Shown: positions 17,572 to 25,132, counted from the first letter of the stretch. The stretch: 64,000 nucleotides of DNA from Legionella_C sp048541585 (GCF_048541585.1 NZ_CP183303.1:2852001-2916000), one strand, 5' to 3'. Notes: generated by a model from the letters alone, not told the origin. Numbers and translations are program-made.

Positions 17572-18585
17572 TTAAAATTGTTTCAGAAAAGCTAATTCAT
17601 TTTCAAACATCATCCTTAAATCATCAATACCGAAATATAACATTGCTAACCTATCGATACCCATACCAAAGGCCCAACCTTGATATTGATCGGGAGAAAT
17701 ATTAACTGCCTTTAAGACATTAGGGTGAACCATGCCACAACCTAATACTTCTAACCAACCCGTAAATTTACAAGAACGACAACCCTTACCAAAACATTGC
17801 GTACATGCAATATCCACTTCAGCAGAAGGTTCGGTAAAGGGGAAATAAGAAGGTCTAAAGCGTAAAGCTAGTTCTTTTTCAAAGAAAAAAGCAAAGAAAT
17901 CCTGTAATAAGCCTCGTAAATGCGTCAAAGTTGTTTGCTTATCAATTAATAAACCTTCTACTTGGTGAAACATCGGCGTATGTGTTAAATCTGAATCACA
18001 ACGATAAACGCGCCCTGGCGCAATCAACCGAAATGGTGGTTGTCGTTGCTCCATTGTGCGAATTTGCACAGGAGAAGTATGAGTTCTCAATAAGTGACCA
18101 TCACCGAAATAAAAAGTATCGTGCATAGCACGAGCTGGATGATGACCAGGAATATTTAATGCTTCAAAATTATAATAATCTGTTTCAATCTCAGGACCGC
18201 TGACAATATCAAAACCTAAACGACTAAAATACTCATTAATGCGCTGTTTTACCTGAGTAATAGGATGAGAAGCACCATATTTGTTTTGGCGCCCTGCTAA
18301 AGTTACATCTATACGTTCGGCAGATAGTTTCTCTTTTAATTGTAATTCTTTTAGTTGCGCTATTTTATTTTCAAGATAACTATTGACCTGTTGTTTAGCT
18401 TGATTTATTAACTGGCCTACTCGTGGTCTTTCTTCGACACTTAAGTTAGCAAGTGATTTTAAAATTTCAGTTAGCTTACCCTTCTTCCCTAAATAATCTA
18501 CCCGTATAGTCTCTAACGTATTAATATCTTGGGCTTGATTGATAGCTTCAATAGCTTGTTGCTGTAAGTCGCTGATATGTTGCAT
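17572..18585 (-). CDS. pheS: Phenylalanyl-tRNA synthetase alpha subunit
   Basis: 337 residues from the ATG at 18585 (MQHISDLQQQAIEAINQAQ); the longer frame to 18615 is rejected because it runs through the terminator-like hairpin. An N-terminal tRNA-binding coiled coil (residues 1-90) precedes the class II catalytic domain: motif 2 RLIAPGRVYRCDSDLTHTPMFHQVEGLLID, a zinc-like cluster CTQCFGKGCRSCKFTGWLEVLGCGMV, and motif 3 GWAFGMGIDRLAMLYFGIDD. It charges tRNA-Phe together with PheT. Confidence 0.98.
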   Translation of the reverse strand: MQHISDLQQQAIEAINQAQDINTLETIRVDYLGKKGKLTEILKSLANLSVEERPRVGQLINQAKQQVNSYLENKIAQLKELQLKEKLSAERIDVTLAGRQNKYGASHPITQVKQRINEYFSRLGFDIVSGPEIETDYYNFEALNIPGHHPARAMHDTFYFGDGHLLRTHTSPVQIRTMEQRQPPFRLIAPGRVYRCDSDLTHTPMFHQVEGLLIDKQTTLTHLRGLLQDFFAFFFEKELALRFRPSYFPFTEPSAEVDIACTQCFGKGCRSCKFTGWLEVLGCGMVHPNVLKAVNISPDQYQGWAFGMGIDRLAMLYFGIDDLRMMFENELAFLKQF

Positions 18586-18601
18586 GACATTACCTACATA
18601 T

Positions 18602-18624
18602 AAAAAAGGAGGCAAAAGCCTCCT
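18602..18624 (-). terminator. Rho-independent terminator/attenuator just upstream of pheS
   Basis: AGGAGGC (18607-18613) pairs with GCCTCCT (18618-18624) around a 4-base loop. On the minus strand it is followed by six U residues (plus-strand A-run 18602-18607). It lies only about 16 bases before the pheS ATG and after rplT, so it can act as the rplT terminator or as a pheST attenuator. A 10-codon ORF (18627-18659, minus) ends just before it. Confidence 0.7.
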
Positions 18625-18671
18625 CGTTATTTATCACGATACCAACACAATAAATTCATAAGCGTCCACAC

Positions 18672-18698
18672 CCTATTAAAAAGCTGTATTTAATAGGT
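18672..18698. other. 9-bp perfect hairpin in the rplT-pheS leader
   Basis: CCTATTAAA (18672-18680) and TTTAATAGG (18690-18698) are perfect complements with a 9-base loop. No T-run follows on the minus strand. It could be an upstream pausing or antiterminator structure of the pheS leader. Confidence 0.4.
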
Positions 18699-18857
18699 TC
18701 TTGAACAAAAATTATGCTTAAAAACATTTATGTAGAAAGCTACACTTTACTTTTTCAGCATGGTTTAGTTCAAGCTACGCTCAAATCTAACCTTACACAA
18801 GATTTAAGCATACCTGTGAACGGTTACCTATCTTAAGTATAATAACTTAAGTTTAAT

Positions 18858-19214
18858 TTATTGTAGTGCTGCTTTTGCTTGCTCAGCAATGGCTGCAAAA
18901 GCAACTTTATCATATACAGCCATATCAGCGAGTACTTTACGATCAAGTTCAATAGCAGCTTTTTTCAACCCATCAATTAAACGGCTATAAGATAAACCGC
19001 ATTCTCTTGCTTGCGCATTAATACGAGTAATCCACAAAGCACGAAACTGACGTTTTCTTTGACGTCGATCACGATAAGCATACTGGCCAGCCTTAATTAC
19101 CGCCTGCTTTGCCACGCGATAAGTACGGCTGCGAGCACCATAATAACCTTTAGCTTGATCTAAAATTTTCTTATGACGTGCTTTAGCTGTCACACCTCTT
19201 TTTACTCTTGGCAT
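18858..19214 (-). CDS. rplT: 50S ribosomal protein L20
   Basis: 118 residues, standard length. MPRVKRGVTAKARHKKILDQAKGYYGARSRTYRVAKQAVIKAGQYAYRDRR is the long basic N-terminal extension into 23S rRNA; the globular domain FRALWITRINAQARECGLSYSRLIDGLKKA follows. L20 is needed early in 50S assembly and in E. coli represses rpmI-rplT by binding its mRNA. It follows rpmI by 12 bp. Confidence 0.98.
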   Translation of the reverse strand: MPRVKRGVTAKARHKKILDQAKGYYGARSRTYRVAKQAVIKAGQYAYRDRRQRKRQFRALWITRINAQARECGLSYSRLIDGLKKAAIELDRKVLADMAVYDKVAFAAIAEQAKAALQ

Positions 19215-19226
19215 ATCTAATCCCCC

Positions 19227-19427
19227 TTAACTACCGTGCAACATGCGTTCAGCTAAACGCGCATCACATTGTTTTAATGTACCTGCTTCTACACGTAGCT
19301 GGCGTTTTTGCTTGCTCGTCTTTTTAGTAAGGATATGATTCCGATAAGCACGACGCCGCTTAACAGCGCCACTTGCTGTCTTACGAAAGCGCTTTTGGGC
19401 GCCACGATGCGACTTTAATTTAGGCAT
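19227..19427 (-). CDS. rpmI: 50S ribosomal protein L35
   Basis: 66 residues: MPKLKSHRGAQKRFRKTASG, RRRAYRNHILTKKTSKQKRQLR and the C-terminal AERMLHGS. A small basic protein of the large subunit. It is separated from infC by 228 bp, a leader long enough for L20-dependent control as known in E. coli, although I cannot demonstrate the pseudoknot by eye. Confidence 0.97.
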   Translation of the reverse strand: MPKLKSHRGAQKRFRKTASGAVKRRRAYRNHILTKKTSKQKRQLRVEAGTLKQCDARLAERMLHGS

Positions 19428-19655
19428 AATTTATACTCCGCATTTATTTTACAATAAATAATGTGGAAAAATTTAATTAATCAGGTAAAGGATCTATTTT
19501 TAAGGTGATTCGCCGATTTACTTATCGATTTGATATAAAGCTCTCGCTTTCAATATTTAATAAAAAATATTACGCTCTATTCGTTAAATACACTACATTG
19601 AATCATTTTCTCAACTAACGCAAATATAAAACCTCTACTTTACTGACTCTTAAAT

Positions 19656-20195
19656 TCAACCTTTTTTCTTGGGTGATAAAACCATCAACAATTGGCGCCC
19701 TTCACGTTTTGCTTGTTGTTCAATAACAGCATATTCAGCTGTATCTATCTGCAAGCGCTCCATAAGTTTCATACCAATATCTTGATGAGCCATTTCTCGA
19801 CCACGAAAACGTAGTGTTACTTTAACTTTATCACCGTTCTTTAGGAAACGTATCAGGTTGCGTAGCTTGACCTGATAATCCCCTACTTCCGTCGTTGGAC
19901 GGAATTTTATCTCTTTGACTTGAATTTGCTTCTGCTTTTTCTTTGCTTCAGCTTGCTTTTTACTCAATTCAAAGAGAAATTTACCATAATCCATTATCTT
20001 ACATACTGGAGGTCGCGCAGAAGGCGAAATTTCTACTAAATCTAAACCACCTTCTTCTGCTGCGCGCAATGCTTCGCGCGTTGATACAATGCCCATCTGA
20101 TTGCCTTCTTCATCAATTAAGCGAACTTCTGGTACATTGATTTGCTCATTAACACGTGCGCGATCACTTTCACGCTGCTTGTTCGATACACTAAT
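19656..20195 (-). CDS. infC: Translation initiation factor IF-3 (ATT start)
   Basis: 179 residues when started at the ATT at 20193-20195. GGAGG sits 8 bases before it, and the added N-terminus (ISVSNKQRESDRARVNEQIN, then VPEVRLIDEEGNQ) is exactly the conserved IF-3 N-terminal segment. The ATG at 20096 is internal (before GIVSTREALRAAEEGGLDLVEISP). IF-3 splits ribosomal subunits and proofreads start codons. The rare ATT start is the classical basis of infC autoregulation, since IF-3 rejects such codons. C-terminal domain: KEIKFRPTTEVGDYQVKLRNLIRFL. Confidence 0.97.
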   Translation of the reverse strand: MSVSNKQRESDRARVNEQINVPEVRLIDEEGNQMGIVSTREALRAAEEGGLDLVEISPSARPPVCKIMDYGKFLFELSKKQAEAKKKQKQIQVKEIKFRPTTEVGDYQVKLRNLIRFLKNGDKVKVTLRFRGREMAHQDIGMKLMERLQIDTAEYAVIEQQAKREGRQLLMVLSPKKKG

Positions 20196-20209
20196 AGTTA
20201 AATCCTCCA
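20185..20209 (-). promoter_or_regulatory. infC ribosome-binding site and ATT start
   Basis: On the minus strand GGAGG, then ATTTAACT, then the ATT start codon and AGT. The strong Shine-Dalgarno sequence decides the start, and the following codons encode the conserved IF-3 N-terminus. Confidence 0.9.
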
Positions 20210-20222
20210 GTTAGTTAAATAA

Positions 20223-20253
20223 TAACGTTATACAAAATTTAATTATAACGTTA
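20223..20253. other. 10-bp hairpin between thrS and infC
   Basis: TAACGTTATA (20223-20232) and TATAACGTTA (20244-20253) are perfect complements with an 11-base loop. It lies 25 bases past the thrS stop and 28 before the infC start on the minus strand, without a clear U-run. It may modulate read-through from thrS into infC. Confidence 0.4.
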
Positions 20254-20277
20254 AAATATAATTTTAAGGCAACTTTG

Positions 20278-22224
20278 CTAAACGACAACATTATTAGTAG
20301 CTAATGCTGGCGTACGCTGGCCTTTAGTACTTATTTCCTTTTGCAAAACGTCAATTAATTTTTCCAAAGTCATTGTGCCCAGATCCTGGCCTTCTCTAGA
20401 TCGCACAGCAACTAAGTTATTTTCAACCTCTTTATCACCAATAATTAATAAATAAGGAATTTTTTGCAAAGTATGTTCGCGAATTTTAAAACCTATTTTC
20501 TCATTTCTCAAGTCAAAATTAGCCCGAATACCCTGTTTTTGTAAAATTTTTGTTACCTTCTGGGCAAATTCATGCTGTTTTTCGCTAATTGTAAGTACTA
20601 TAGCTTGTACAGGAGCAAGCCACAAGGGGAATCGGCCAGCATAGTGCTCTATTAAAATGCCCATAAAACGCTCAAATGAACCTAAAATTGCCCGATGTAA
20701 CATGACAGGAATTTGCTTGCTTCCATCCTCTGCAATATAGGAAGCACCTAGCCGCTCCGGCATAGAAAAGTCGACTTGAATAGTGCCGCATTGCCAAATA
20801 CGACCTAGGCAATCTGATAAAGAGCATTCGATTTTAGGCCCATAAAATGCACCTTCACCTGGCGCATCTATCCAACTTATATTTCTATCTTGCATTGCTT
20901 GTTTTAAAGCGTGCTCCGCTTTATCCCAAACGCTATCCTCACCTACTCTTTTTTCAGGCCGCAGTGCTAGACGATACTTAATTTCAGAAAAACCAAAATC
21001 AGCATAAACTGATTCTACTAACTCAAGCATCATCGCTACTTCAGACTGAATTTGATCTTCTGTGCAAAAAATATGCGCATCATCTTGCACCATATTCCGC
21101 ACTCGCATGAGACCATGTAAAGAGCCTGAAGGTTCACAGCGGTGGCAGTTACCAAATTCTGAGAAACGAAGTGGTAAGTCACGATAACTTTTAAGCCCTT
21201 GATTATAAACTTGAACATGACAAGGACAATTCATAGGCTTAACCGCATAATGTCTGTTTTCAGTTTCAGTGACAAACATTTCATCGCGGAAATTTTGCCA
21301 ATGACCTGATTTTTCCCACAGCGATCTATCGACTAGTTGGGGGGTTTTAATTTCTTGATAACCAAAATCCCGTAATCGGTGCCGCATATATTGTTCAAGT
21401 ATTTGATAGATGGCCCACCCTTTAGGGTGCCAAAAGACCATGCCAGGTGCAATATCTTGAAAATGAAACAACTCTAATGCTTTACCGAGCTTGCGATGGT
21501 CACGTTTCTCTGCTTCCTCAAGTCGATGCAAATAAGTTTCTAGCGCTTTCTTATTGGGCCAAGCTGTACCATAAATTCGTTGTAACATTTCATTGCGAGC
21601 ATCGCCTCGCCAATAAGCACCAGCAACCTTTGTTAATTTAAACGCTTTTAAAAAACCAGTAGAAGGAATATGAGGGCCACGACATAAATCTTCAAAATCA
21701 CCTTGTTTATATAGAGATAAAACCTCATCAGCTGGGATATCAGCAATAATTTTTGCTTTATATTCTTCCCCTAGACTTCGAAAATAATCAATTGCCTCAT
21801 CTCGTGGTAATTCTCTTCTGGACACAGGTAAATCTTCTTTTGCAAGCTCATACATTTTCGCTTCAATACGTTGCAAATCTTCAGGCGTAAAGGGACGTTC
21901 AAAGGCGAAATCATAATAAAAGCCATCTTCAATGACAGGCCCAATTGTGACTTGGGCGCTCGGAAATAATTGTTTTACCGCTTGAGCTAACAAATGGGCT
22001 GCAGAATGCCTTATTACCTCTAAGCCTTCATCTTGTTTATCCGTTATAATGGTCAGTTCACAATCACTATTAATTTGAAAACTGGTATCAACTAATTTGC
22101 CATCAATACGTCCTGCCAATGCTGCCTTAGCTAAGCTTGAGCTTATATCCGAAGCTACATCTTTTACAGTAATGGGATAGTCATAATGCTTTACCTGACC
22201 ATCAGGTAATTTAATATTTGGCAT
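20278..22224 (-). CDS. thrS: Threonyl-tRNA synthetase
   Basis: 648 residues, usual length. TGS domain at the N-terminus (MPNIKLPDGQVKHYDYPITVKDVA); editing domain with HSAAHLLAQAVKQLFP (HxxxH) and the later zinc-like CRGPHIPSTG; catalytic class II core (GMVFWHPKGWAIYQ, MNCPCHVQVYNQGLKSYRDLPLRFSEFG, CHRCEPSGSLHGLMRVRNMVQDDAHIFC); anticodon-binding domain at the end. It heads thrS-infC-rpmI-rplT-pheST-ihfA, the standard order. Confidence 0.98.
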   Translation of the reverse strand: MPNIKLPDGQVKHYDYPITVKDVASDISSSLAKAALAGRIDGKLVDTSFQINSDCELTIITDKQDEGLEVIRHSAAHLLAQAVKQLFPSAQVTIGPVIEDGFYYDFAFERPFTPEDLQRIEAKMYELAKEDLPVSRRELPRDEAIDYFRSLGEEYKAKIIADIPADEVLSLYKQGDFEDLCRGPHIPSTGFLKAFKLTKVAGAYWRGDARNEMLQRIYGTAWPNKKALETYLHRLEEAEKRDHRKLGKALELFHFQDIAPGMVFWHPKGWAIYQILEQYMRHRLRDFGYQEIKTPQLVDRSLWEKSGHWQNFRDEMFVTETENRHYAVKPMNCPCHVQVYNQGLKSYRDLPLRFSEFGNCHRCEPSGSLHGLMRVRNMVQDDAHIFCTEDQIQSEVAMMLELVESVYADFGFSEIKYRLALRPEKRVGEDSVWDKAEHALKQAMQDRNISWIDAPGEGAFYGPKIECSLSDCLGRIWQCGTIQVDFSMPERLGASYIAEDGSKQIPVMLHRAILGSFERFMGILIEHYAGRFPLWLAPVQAIVLTISEKQHEFAQKVTKILQKQGIRANFDLRNEKIGFKIREHTLQKIPYLLIIGDKEVENNLVAVRSREGQDLGTMTLEKLIDVLQKEISTKGQRTPALATNNVVV

Positions 22225-22380
22225 CTTGTACTCCCTCTAACCAACTGCCAGTTAAATTAAGATTATAAGTTATGTATTTAGTTAAAAAATAGTCATTTCC
22301 CAGCAGCATAACCAGGATAGTAGAGCAATTAAAGTAACTTACCCAAAATTGCTAAAAGATACCCTGCAAAAGGGCTGAGA

Positions 22381-22455
22381 TGGTAGGCACGAGTGGGATC
22401 GAACCACCGACCACCACCATGTCAAGGTGGTGCTCTACCACTGAGCTACGTGCCT
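22381..22455 (-). tRNA. tRNA-Val (GAC)
   Basis: On the minus strand the acceptor stem AGGCACG (22455-22449) pairs with CGTGCCT before A-CCA at 22384-22381; CCA is encoded. The D arm reads AGCTCAGTGGTAGAGC, the anticodon arm CCACC-TTGACAT-GGTGG gives anticodon GAC (valine, GUC/GUU), and the T arm contains GGTTCGATCC. It stands alone, with no other tRNA nearby. Confidence 0.95.
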
Positions 22456-22677
22456 ATATTTCGCCCTCAAGGACGAGGCGCTTATTATATATAGGCTAAT
22501 TTTACAAAGCAAATCATTTTAACTGATAACCTAAATTAATTAACACTCTTTCGTCAAAAAGAGTTTAGTCAATACCGCTTAGCTAGAATTACAACATCTA
22601 AAAACTAAATTGATTTTAAATAACTTTGTATAAGAAAAAATGGAAAATAGTTTAAAAACTGTCTTGCCTCAAACTAA

Positions 22678-22763
22678 CGTTTCGTGGCATGTCCCCGGGA
22701 TCCAGTAATTTAACTGGCGTGCAGGATGGGCAAACAAGTCGCAGGAAGTGAAAAGGATATTTT
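22678..22763. repeat. Degenerate copy of the GGATCC palindromic repeat
   Basis: The left part (ACGTTTCGTGGCATGTCCCC then GGGATCCAGTAAT) matches the pattern of the 60.5-kb repeats (ACGTCCCTCGG, TGTC, GGGATCCAGAAAT). The right part (CTGGCGTGCAGGAT, CAAACAAGTCGCAGGAAG) resembles their second hairpin in weakened form. It is a worn, isolated copy. Confidence 0.5.
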
Positions 22764-22806
22764 TTATTTTGCCTCTGCGCAAATTAAATACACATTCCTT
22801 AAACAA

Positions 22807-22826
22807 ATTAATATTCCCTTAATAAA
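22807..22826 (+). promoter_or_regulatory. PmrA-like box upstream of the 22880 gene
   Basis: ATTAATATT (22807-22815), two bases, then CTTAATAAA (22818-22826). This fits the recalled Legionella PmrA consensus cTTAATatT repeated with a 2-base gap (8 of 9 and 7 of 9). A -10-like TACAAT follows at 22843-22848, 16 bases after the box. Recognised PmrA targets include many Dot/Icm effector genes. Confidence 0.6.
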
Positions 22827-22842
22827 AATAGTTTAAAATTTA

Positions 22843-22848
22843 TACAAT
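22843..22848 (+). promoter_or_regulatory. -10 element of the 22880 gene
   Basis: TACAAT, one mismatch to TATAAT, with no good -35. The PmrA-like repeat occupies the -35 side, as expected for an activator-dependent promoter. The distance to the ATG is about 31 bases. Confidence 0.45.
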
Positions 22849-22879
22849 ATTTGCTGTGTTTTATTTAGTAGAGGAATAT

Positions 22880-23362
22880 ATGAAGTTTTCTGAAAGACAA
22901 GCTGCTTATAATAAAGATTGGGATACTCATGTTGTACCTTCCTATGAATTTATTACTAAGCAATTGAAAAATGGTGGATTAAATTTTTTTAACCAAAATA
23001 ATATCTCAGCCATAAGTATAGCTCTCAAACATTACTCCAGCTGGGCTTTAAAAATCCTTAATGATTTAAACAAAAATATTTTAGCTATTGAAGATCATAA
23101 TTTAGCTAAAGATTACTTTACTGACACTATCGCTCAAATAAAACAAGATTTTGTAGAATTTAGTCAATATAATTTGGACAATAAATCGCAAGAGGTTATA
23201 GCTGCAGTAAATGAACGAATAGAGATGCTCCAAAATGATTTTTCTTATAAACTAGAAAATCGTCAAATCTATAGCTTTAATCAAGCCGATAACTATGAAC
23301 CTTTCAAAGAAAGTGTAGAGGATGTGTCAGGAACTTTATTTGAGCATGTAAAGTATAATTAA
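22880..23362 (+). CDS. Small protein of unknown function, possible Dot/Icm substrate
   Basis: 160 residues from the ATG at 22880, chosen because AGAGG lies just upstream; a GTG at 22856 would extend it but overlaps the leader. I do not recognise the family. It is helical, Asn/Lys/Gln-rich, without signal peptide or membrane segment. The C-terminus has acidic residues at -17 and -14 (ESVED) and Val at -4, loosely like Dot/Icm E-block signals. Near the end EDVSGTLFEHV resembles QDIQGTFFQRI of the next gene. A PmrA-like box precedes it. Function unknown; effector status is inference. Confidence 0.7.
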   Translation: MKFSERQAAYNKDWDTHVVPSYEFITKQLKNGGLNFFNQNNISAISIALKHYSSWALKILNDLNKNILAIEDHNLAKDYFTDTIAQIKQDFVEFSQYNLDNKSQEVIAAVNERIEMLQNDFSYKLENRQIYSFNQADNYEPFKESVEDVSGTLFEHVKYN

Positions 23363-23488
23363 ACTTTTAATAAATCTATAACGTTTTAAACGATATATTT
23401 TTACATGTAAGAATATCAACATAATTGTTTTATTATACAGTGCCCTACAATTTCAAGATACTATTATCTTCCTACTCCTAATAATTTA

Positions 23489-23508
23489 TTTAATATTTCC
23501 TTAAGCAT
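23489..23508 (+). promoter_or_regulatory. PmrA-like box upstream of the 23555 gene
   Basis: TTTAATATT (23489-23497), two bases, then CTTAAGCAT (23500-23508): 8 of 9 and 6 of 9 matches to the recalled cTTAATatT repeat. A TATATA/TATACA -10-like sequence lies at 23522-23529. The same layout stands before the neighbouring 22880 gene. Confidence 0.5.
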
Positions 23509-23554
23509 TACTTGGTTAAAATATATACAGGATTGGTATTTGGAGGTAGCTGCA

Positions 23555-24040
23555 ATGAAATTTGCCCGCCTAGAAGCTCACTTTGATAATCTTAAGCGAG
23601 AAATGGAAAGATGTTATGGAGAAATTGAGCCTATTCTAAATATGATACAAGCTGATCAGCGCCTTAATTACCCCACCTCACTTACTTCAGCAAAATTATC
23701 AGAATTAATTAGAGAGTATTGTGCCTTATCTTTCACAATGATTCGTCATTTAAGAGAAAACAAACGTAGAGTTGAAGATCCTAATAATCTAGAAAGCTAC
23801 CTAAGTACCATGAGTGTTATTATTAAAGAAAAATTAAATATATTTTGCGCCAATTGTTCCGAATTATTAAACGAACTAGCAAAAGCTAGTGTTATTGGGA
23901 TGGGGAATAACCTCGATGCTCCAGTTTTTGAATCTCCACCGTTAAGCTTTCAAGATATACAAGGAACTTTTTTCCAAAGAATTACAAAGAACGAAGAATC
24001 GCTTAATTCAACACCCGATTTTCCCCTTGGAAATTCTTAA
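23555..24040 (+). CDS. Small protein of unknown function, possible Dot/Icm substrate
   Basis: 161 residues from the ATG at 23555, which has GGAGG 8 bases upstream; the TTG at 23540 is rejected. No family recognised. It is mostly helical (MKFARLEAHFDNLKREMERC, LSELIREYCALSF), with four cysteines, no signal peptide or membrane helix. The C-terminus carries two glutamates at -15 and -14 (NEES), and small or hydrophobic residues (PLGNS) close the chain, as in many Dot/Icm substrates. QDIQGTFFQRI (from residue 133) resembles EDVSGTLFEHV in the preceding gene, so the two may be distant paralogues. It is followed by a strong terminator. Confidence 0.7.
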   Translation: MKFARLEAHFDNLKREMERCYGEIEPILNMIQADQRLNYPTSLTSAKLSELIREYCALSFTMIRHLRENKRRVEDPNNLESYLSTMSVIIKEKLNIFCANCSELLNELAKASVIGMGNNLDAPVFESPPLSFQDIQGTFFQRITKNEESLNSTPDFPLGNS

Positions 24041-24070
24041 ACATTACTATTTAATTTTTAATTTGTGTTA

Positions 24071-24094
24071 AAAAGCAGCCTAAAGGCTGCTTTT
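24071..24094. terminator. Bidirectional terminator
   Basis: AAAAGCAGCC (24071-24080), loop TAAA, GGCTGCTTTT (24085-24094): a perfect 10-bp stem with T-runs on both strands. It serves the 23555 gene (+) and the convergent 24107 gene (-). Confidence 0.9.
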
Positions 24095-24106
24095 CATTTA
24101 GCTGTA

Positions 24107-24520
24107 TTATTTACCAATCGTATATAATACTTGGTTAGGTAAACGTGTTTTATCTACAGGGTAATCATTAGCTGGTGTTTTATCAGTGTGATTACAAATA
24201 AGTGCTTCATTAGCAAGGTCAAATTTAACTTTAACAACTTTGCTTGGTAAACTCACTGTATGAAAAACAAACTCGCCAGACATAATACCTTTTTCTGCAC
24301 TTTTATTGATTGTAAAGGCTTGCTCAGATTTACCTTCTATTTGCTGAATGCCGCCTGGTTGAACTTCAGCACCATTTAGACGAATTTGAGTTACTAATAA
24401 ATTATCAGGAAGATTATTTTTTACTTTAATTTCAAAACCATCACAAGGAAGTGCAAAAGCATTAGCTGATAAACCAGCAGCTAAAAGAGCAGGAAGACAT
24501 ATAGATTTAATTTTATTCAT
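24107..24520 (-). CDS. Small exported protein of unknown function
   Basis: 137 residues. A clear signal peptide (MNKIKSICLPALLAAGLSANAFA) is followed by a mature part of about 114 residues with two cysteines (PCDGF and ALICNH) that could form a disulfide, and alternating hydrophobic patterns typical of a beta-sandwich. No known domain recognised. The promoter region has a TATAAT -10 (24539-24544) and a perfect palindrome at 24567-24583. It faces, across 0.6 kb, two other small exported proteins on the plus strand. Confidence 0.8.
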   Translation of the reverse strand: MNKIKSICLPALLAAGLSANAFALPCDGFEIKVKNNLPDNLLVTQIRLNGAEVQPGGIQQIEGKSEQAFTINKSAEKGIMSGEFVFHTVSLPSKVVKVKFDLANEALICNHTDKTPANDYPVDKTRLPNQVLYTIGK

Positions 24521-24538
24521 AATTACACCTCTATTCTT

Positions 24539-24544
24539 ATTATA
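24539..24544 (-). promoter_or_regulatory. -10 element of the 24107 gene
   Basis: Minus-strand TATAAT, 18 bases before the ATG. The -35 position (CCTTTA) is poor, while a perfect palindrome lies just upstream of it, so an activator is likely. Confidence 0.5.
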
Positions 24545-24566
24545 AAATATTTATTTTTTCATAAAG

Positions 24567-24583
24567 GTCAGAAAATTTCTGAC
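24567..24583. promoter_or_regulatory. Palindrome GTCAGAAAATTTCTGAC
   Basis: Perfect 8-bp arms around one central base, about 23 bp upstream of the TATAAT of the 24107 gene. It resembles the recalled LetA/UvrY-type site TnAGAAATTTCTnA but has one extra central base. Probable regulator binding site; the identity of the regulator is uncertain. Confidence 0.5.
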
Positions 24584-24616
24584 TCAATTCTAATTAAATA
24601 AAACAACCACTTATTA

Positions 24617-24637
24617 TTGTCAAAATTAATTTGACAA
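24617..24637. promoter_or_regulatory. Inverted repeat TTGTCAAA-N5-TTTGACAA
   Basis: Perfect 8-bp arms with a 5-base spacer, upstream of the 24567 palindrome. TTGAC is repeated elsewhere in the same intergenic region. Possible operator; no regulator assigned. Confidence 0.4.
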
Positions 24638-24998
24638 ATTTATTTAATTTATTTGCCTCACTTACTAAGTTAACATAATTGCATTTTATGTCAACACCTT
24701 TTAGACGTTAATTATATTTAACTTGAGTCAAACAAAAAAATAGTTTTGTTAAAAGCCTGGCTATTAATAAGAATTTTCTAATTATAAAAAATCATTTTTT
24801 TGTGTGACATTTTTATAAAATAAATTTTGACAGTTTTTAAGTATTTAAATATTTTTGTTTTTAAAGAGAAAAAAATGCTTAGAAGCTAAGTTATTGAATT
24901 TAAAATTTTTATGTTTTTTGCTGCCGTAACATTTACTATTTAAGTAGTAAAGCATGTTAAAAAACAGACCCAATAAAATAAAATTTGACTTAATTTGT

Positions 24999-25027
24999 TT
25001 GACAATAGAAGCACAGTGCTTTAAATT
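24999..25027 (+). promoter_or_regulatory. Candidate sigma-70 promoter for the exported-protein pair
   Basis: TTGACA at 24999-25004, a 17-base spacer, then TAAATT at 25022-25027. This leaves a leader of about 100 bases before the ATG at 25133, in which GCGTTTT/AAAACGC and GGATAA/TTATCC can pair. Confidence 0.35.
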
Positions 25028-25132
25028 TGAGGCGTTTTTTAAGGATAAGTAAAACGCAGTTTTTATCCGTTCCTTCTCTTAGGAAACTACTGTATTTGTC
25101 TCACATAAACCAGCAGAAAATAAGGAATAAAA

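Larger units (their letters stand above)
22456..22879. other. Intergenic region between tRNA-Val and the first small accessory gene
   Basis: About 424 bp. It contains the tRNA promoter (minus strand), a decayed copy of the GGATCC-type palindromic repeat at 22678-22763, and the PmrA-like box and -10 of the gene starting at 22880. Otherwise very AT-rich. Confidence 0.6.
24521..25132. other. Long AT-rich divergent intergenic region
   Basis: 612 bp between divergent genes for small exported proteins; no ORF. It contains two perfect inverted repeats near the minus-strand gene (24567-24583, 24617-24637), several TTGAC boxes, and a promoter candidate for the plus-strand pair at 24999-25027. The length and density of symmetric sites suggest regulated expression, or a small RNA that I cannot prove. 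Confidence 0.55.

Noticed and set aside
21036..21218. Small ORFs inside thrS and other housekeeping genes
   Set aside because: Frame shadows of long conserved genes.
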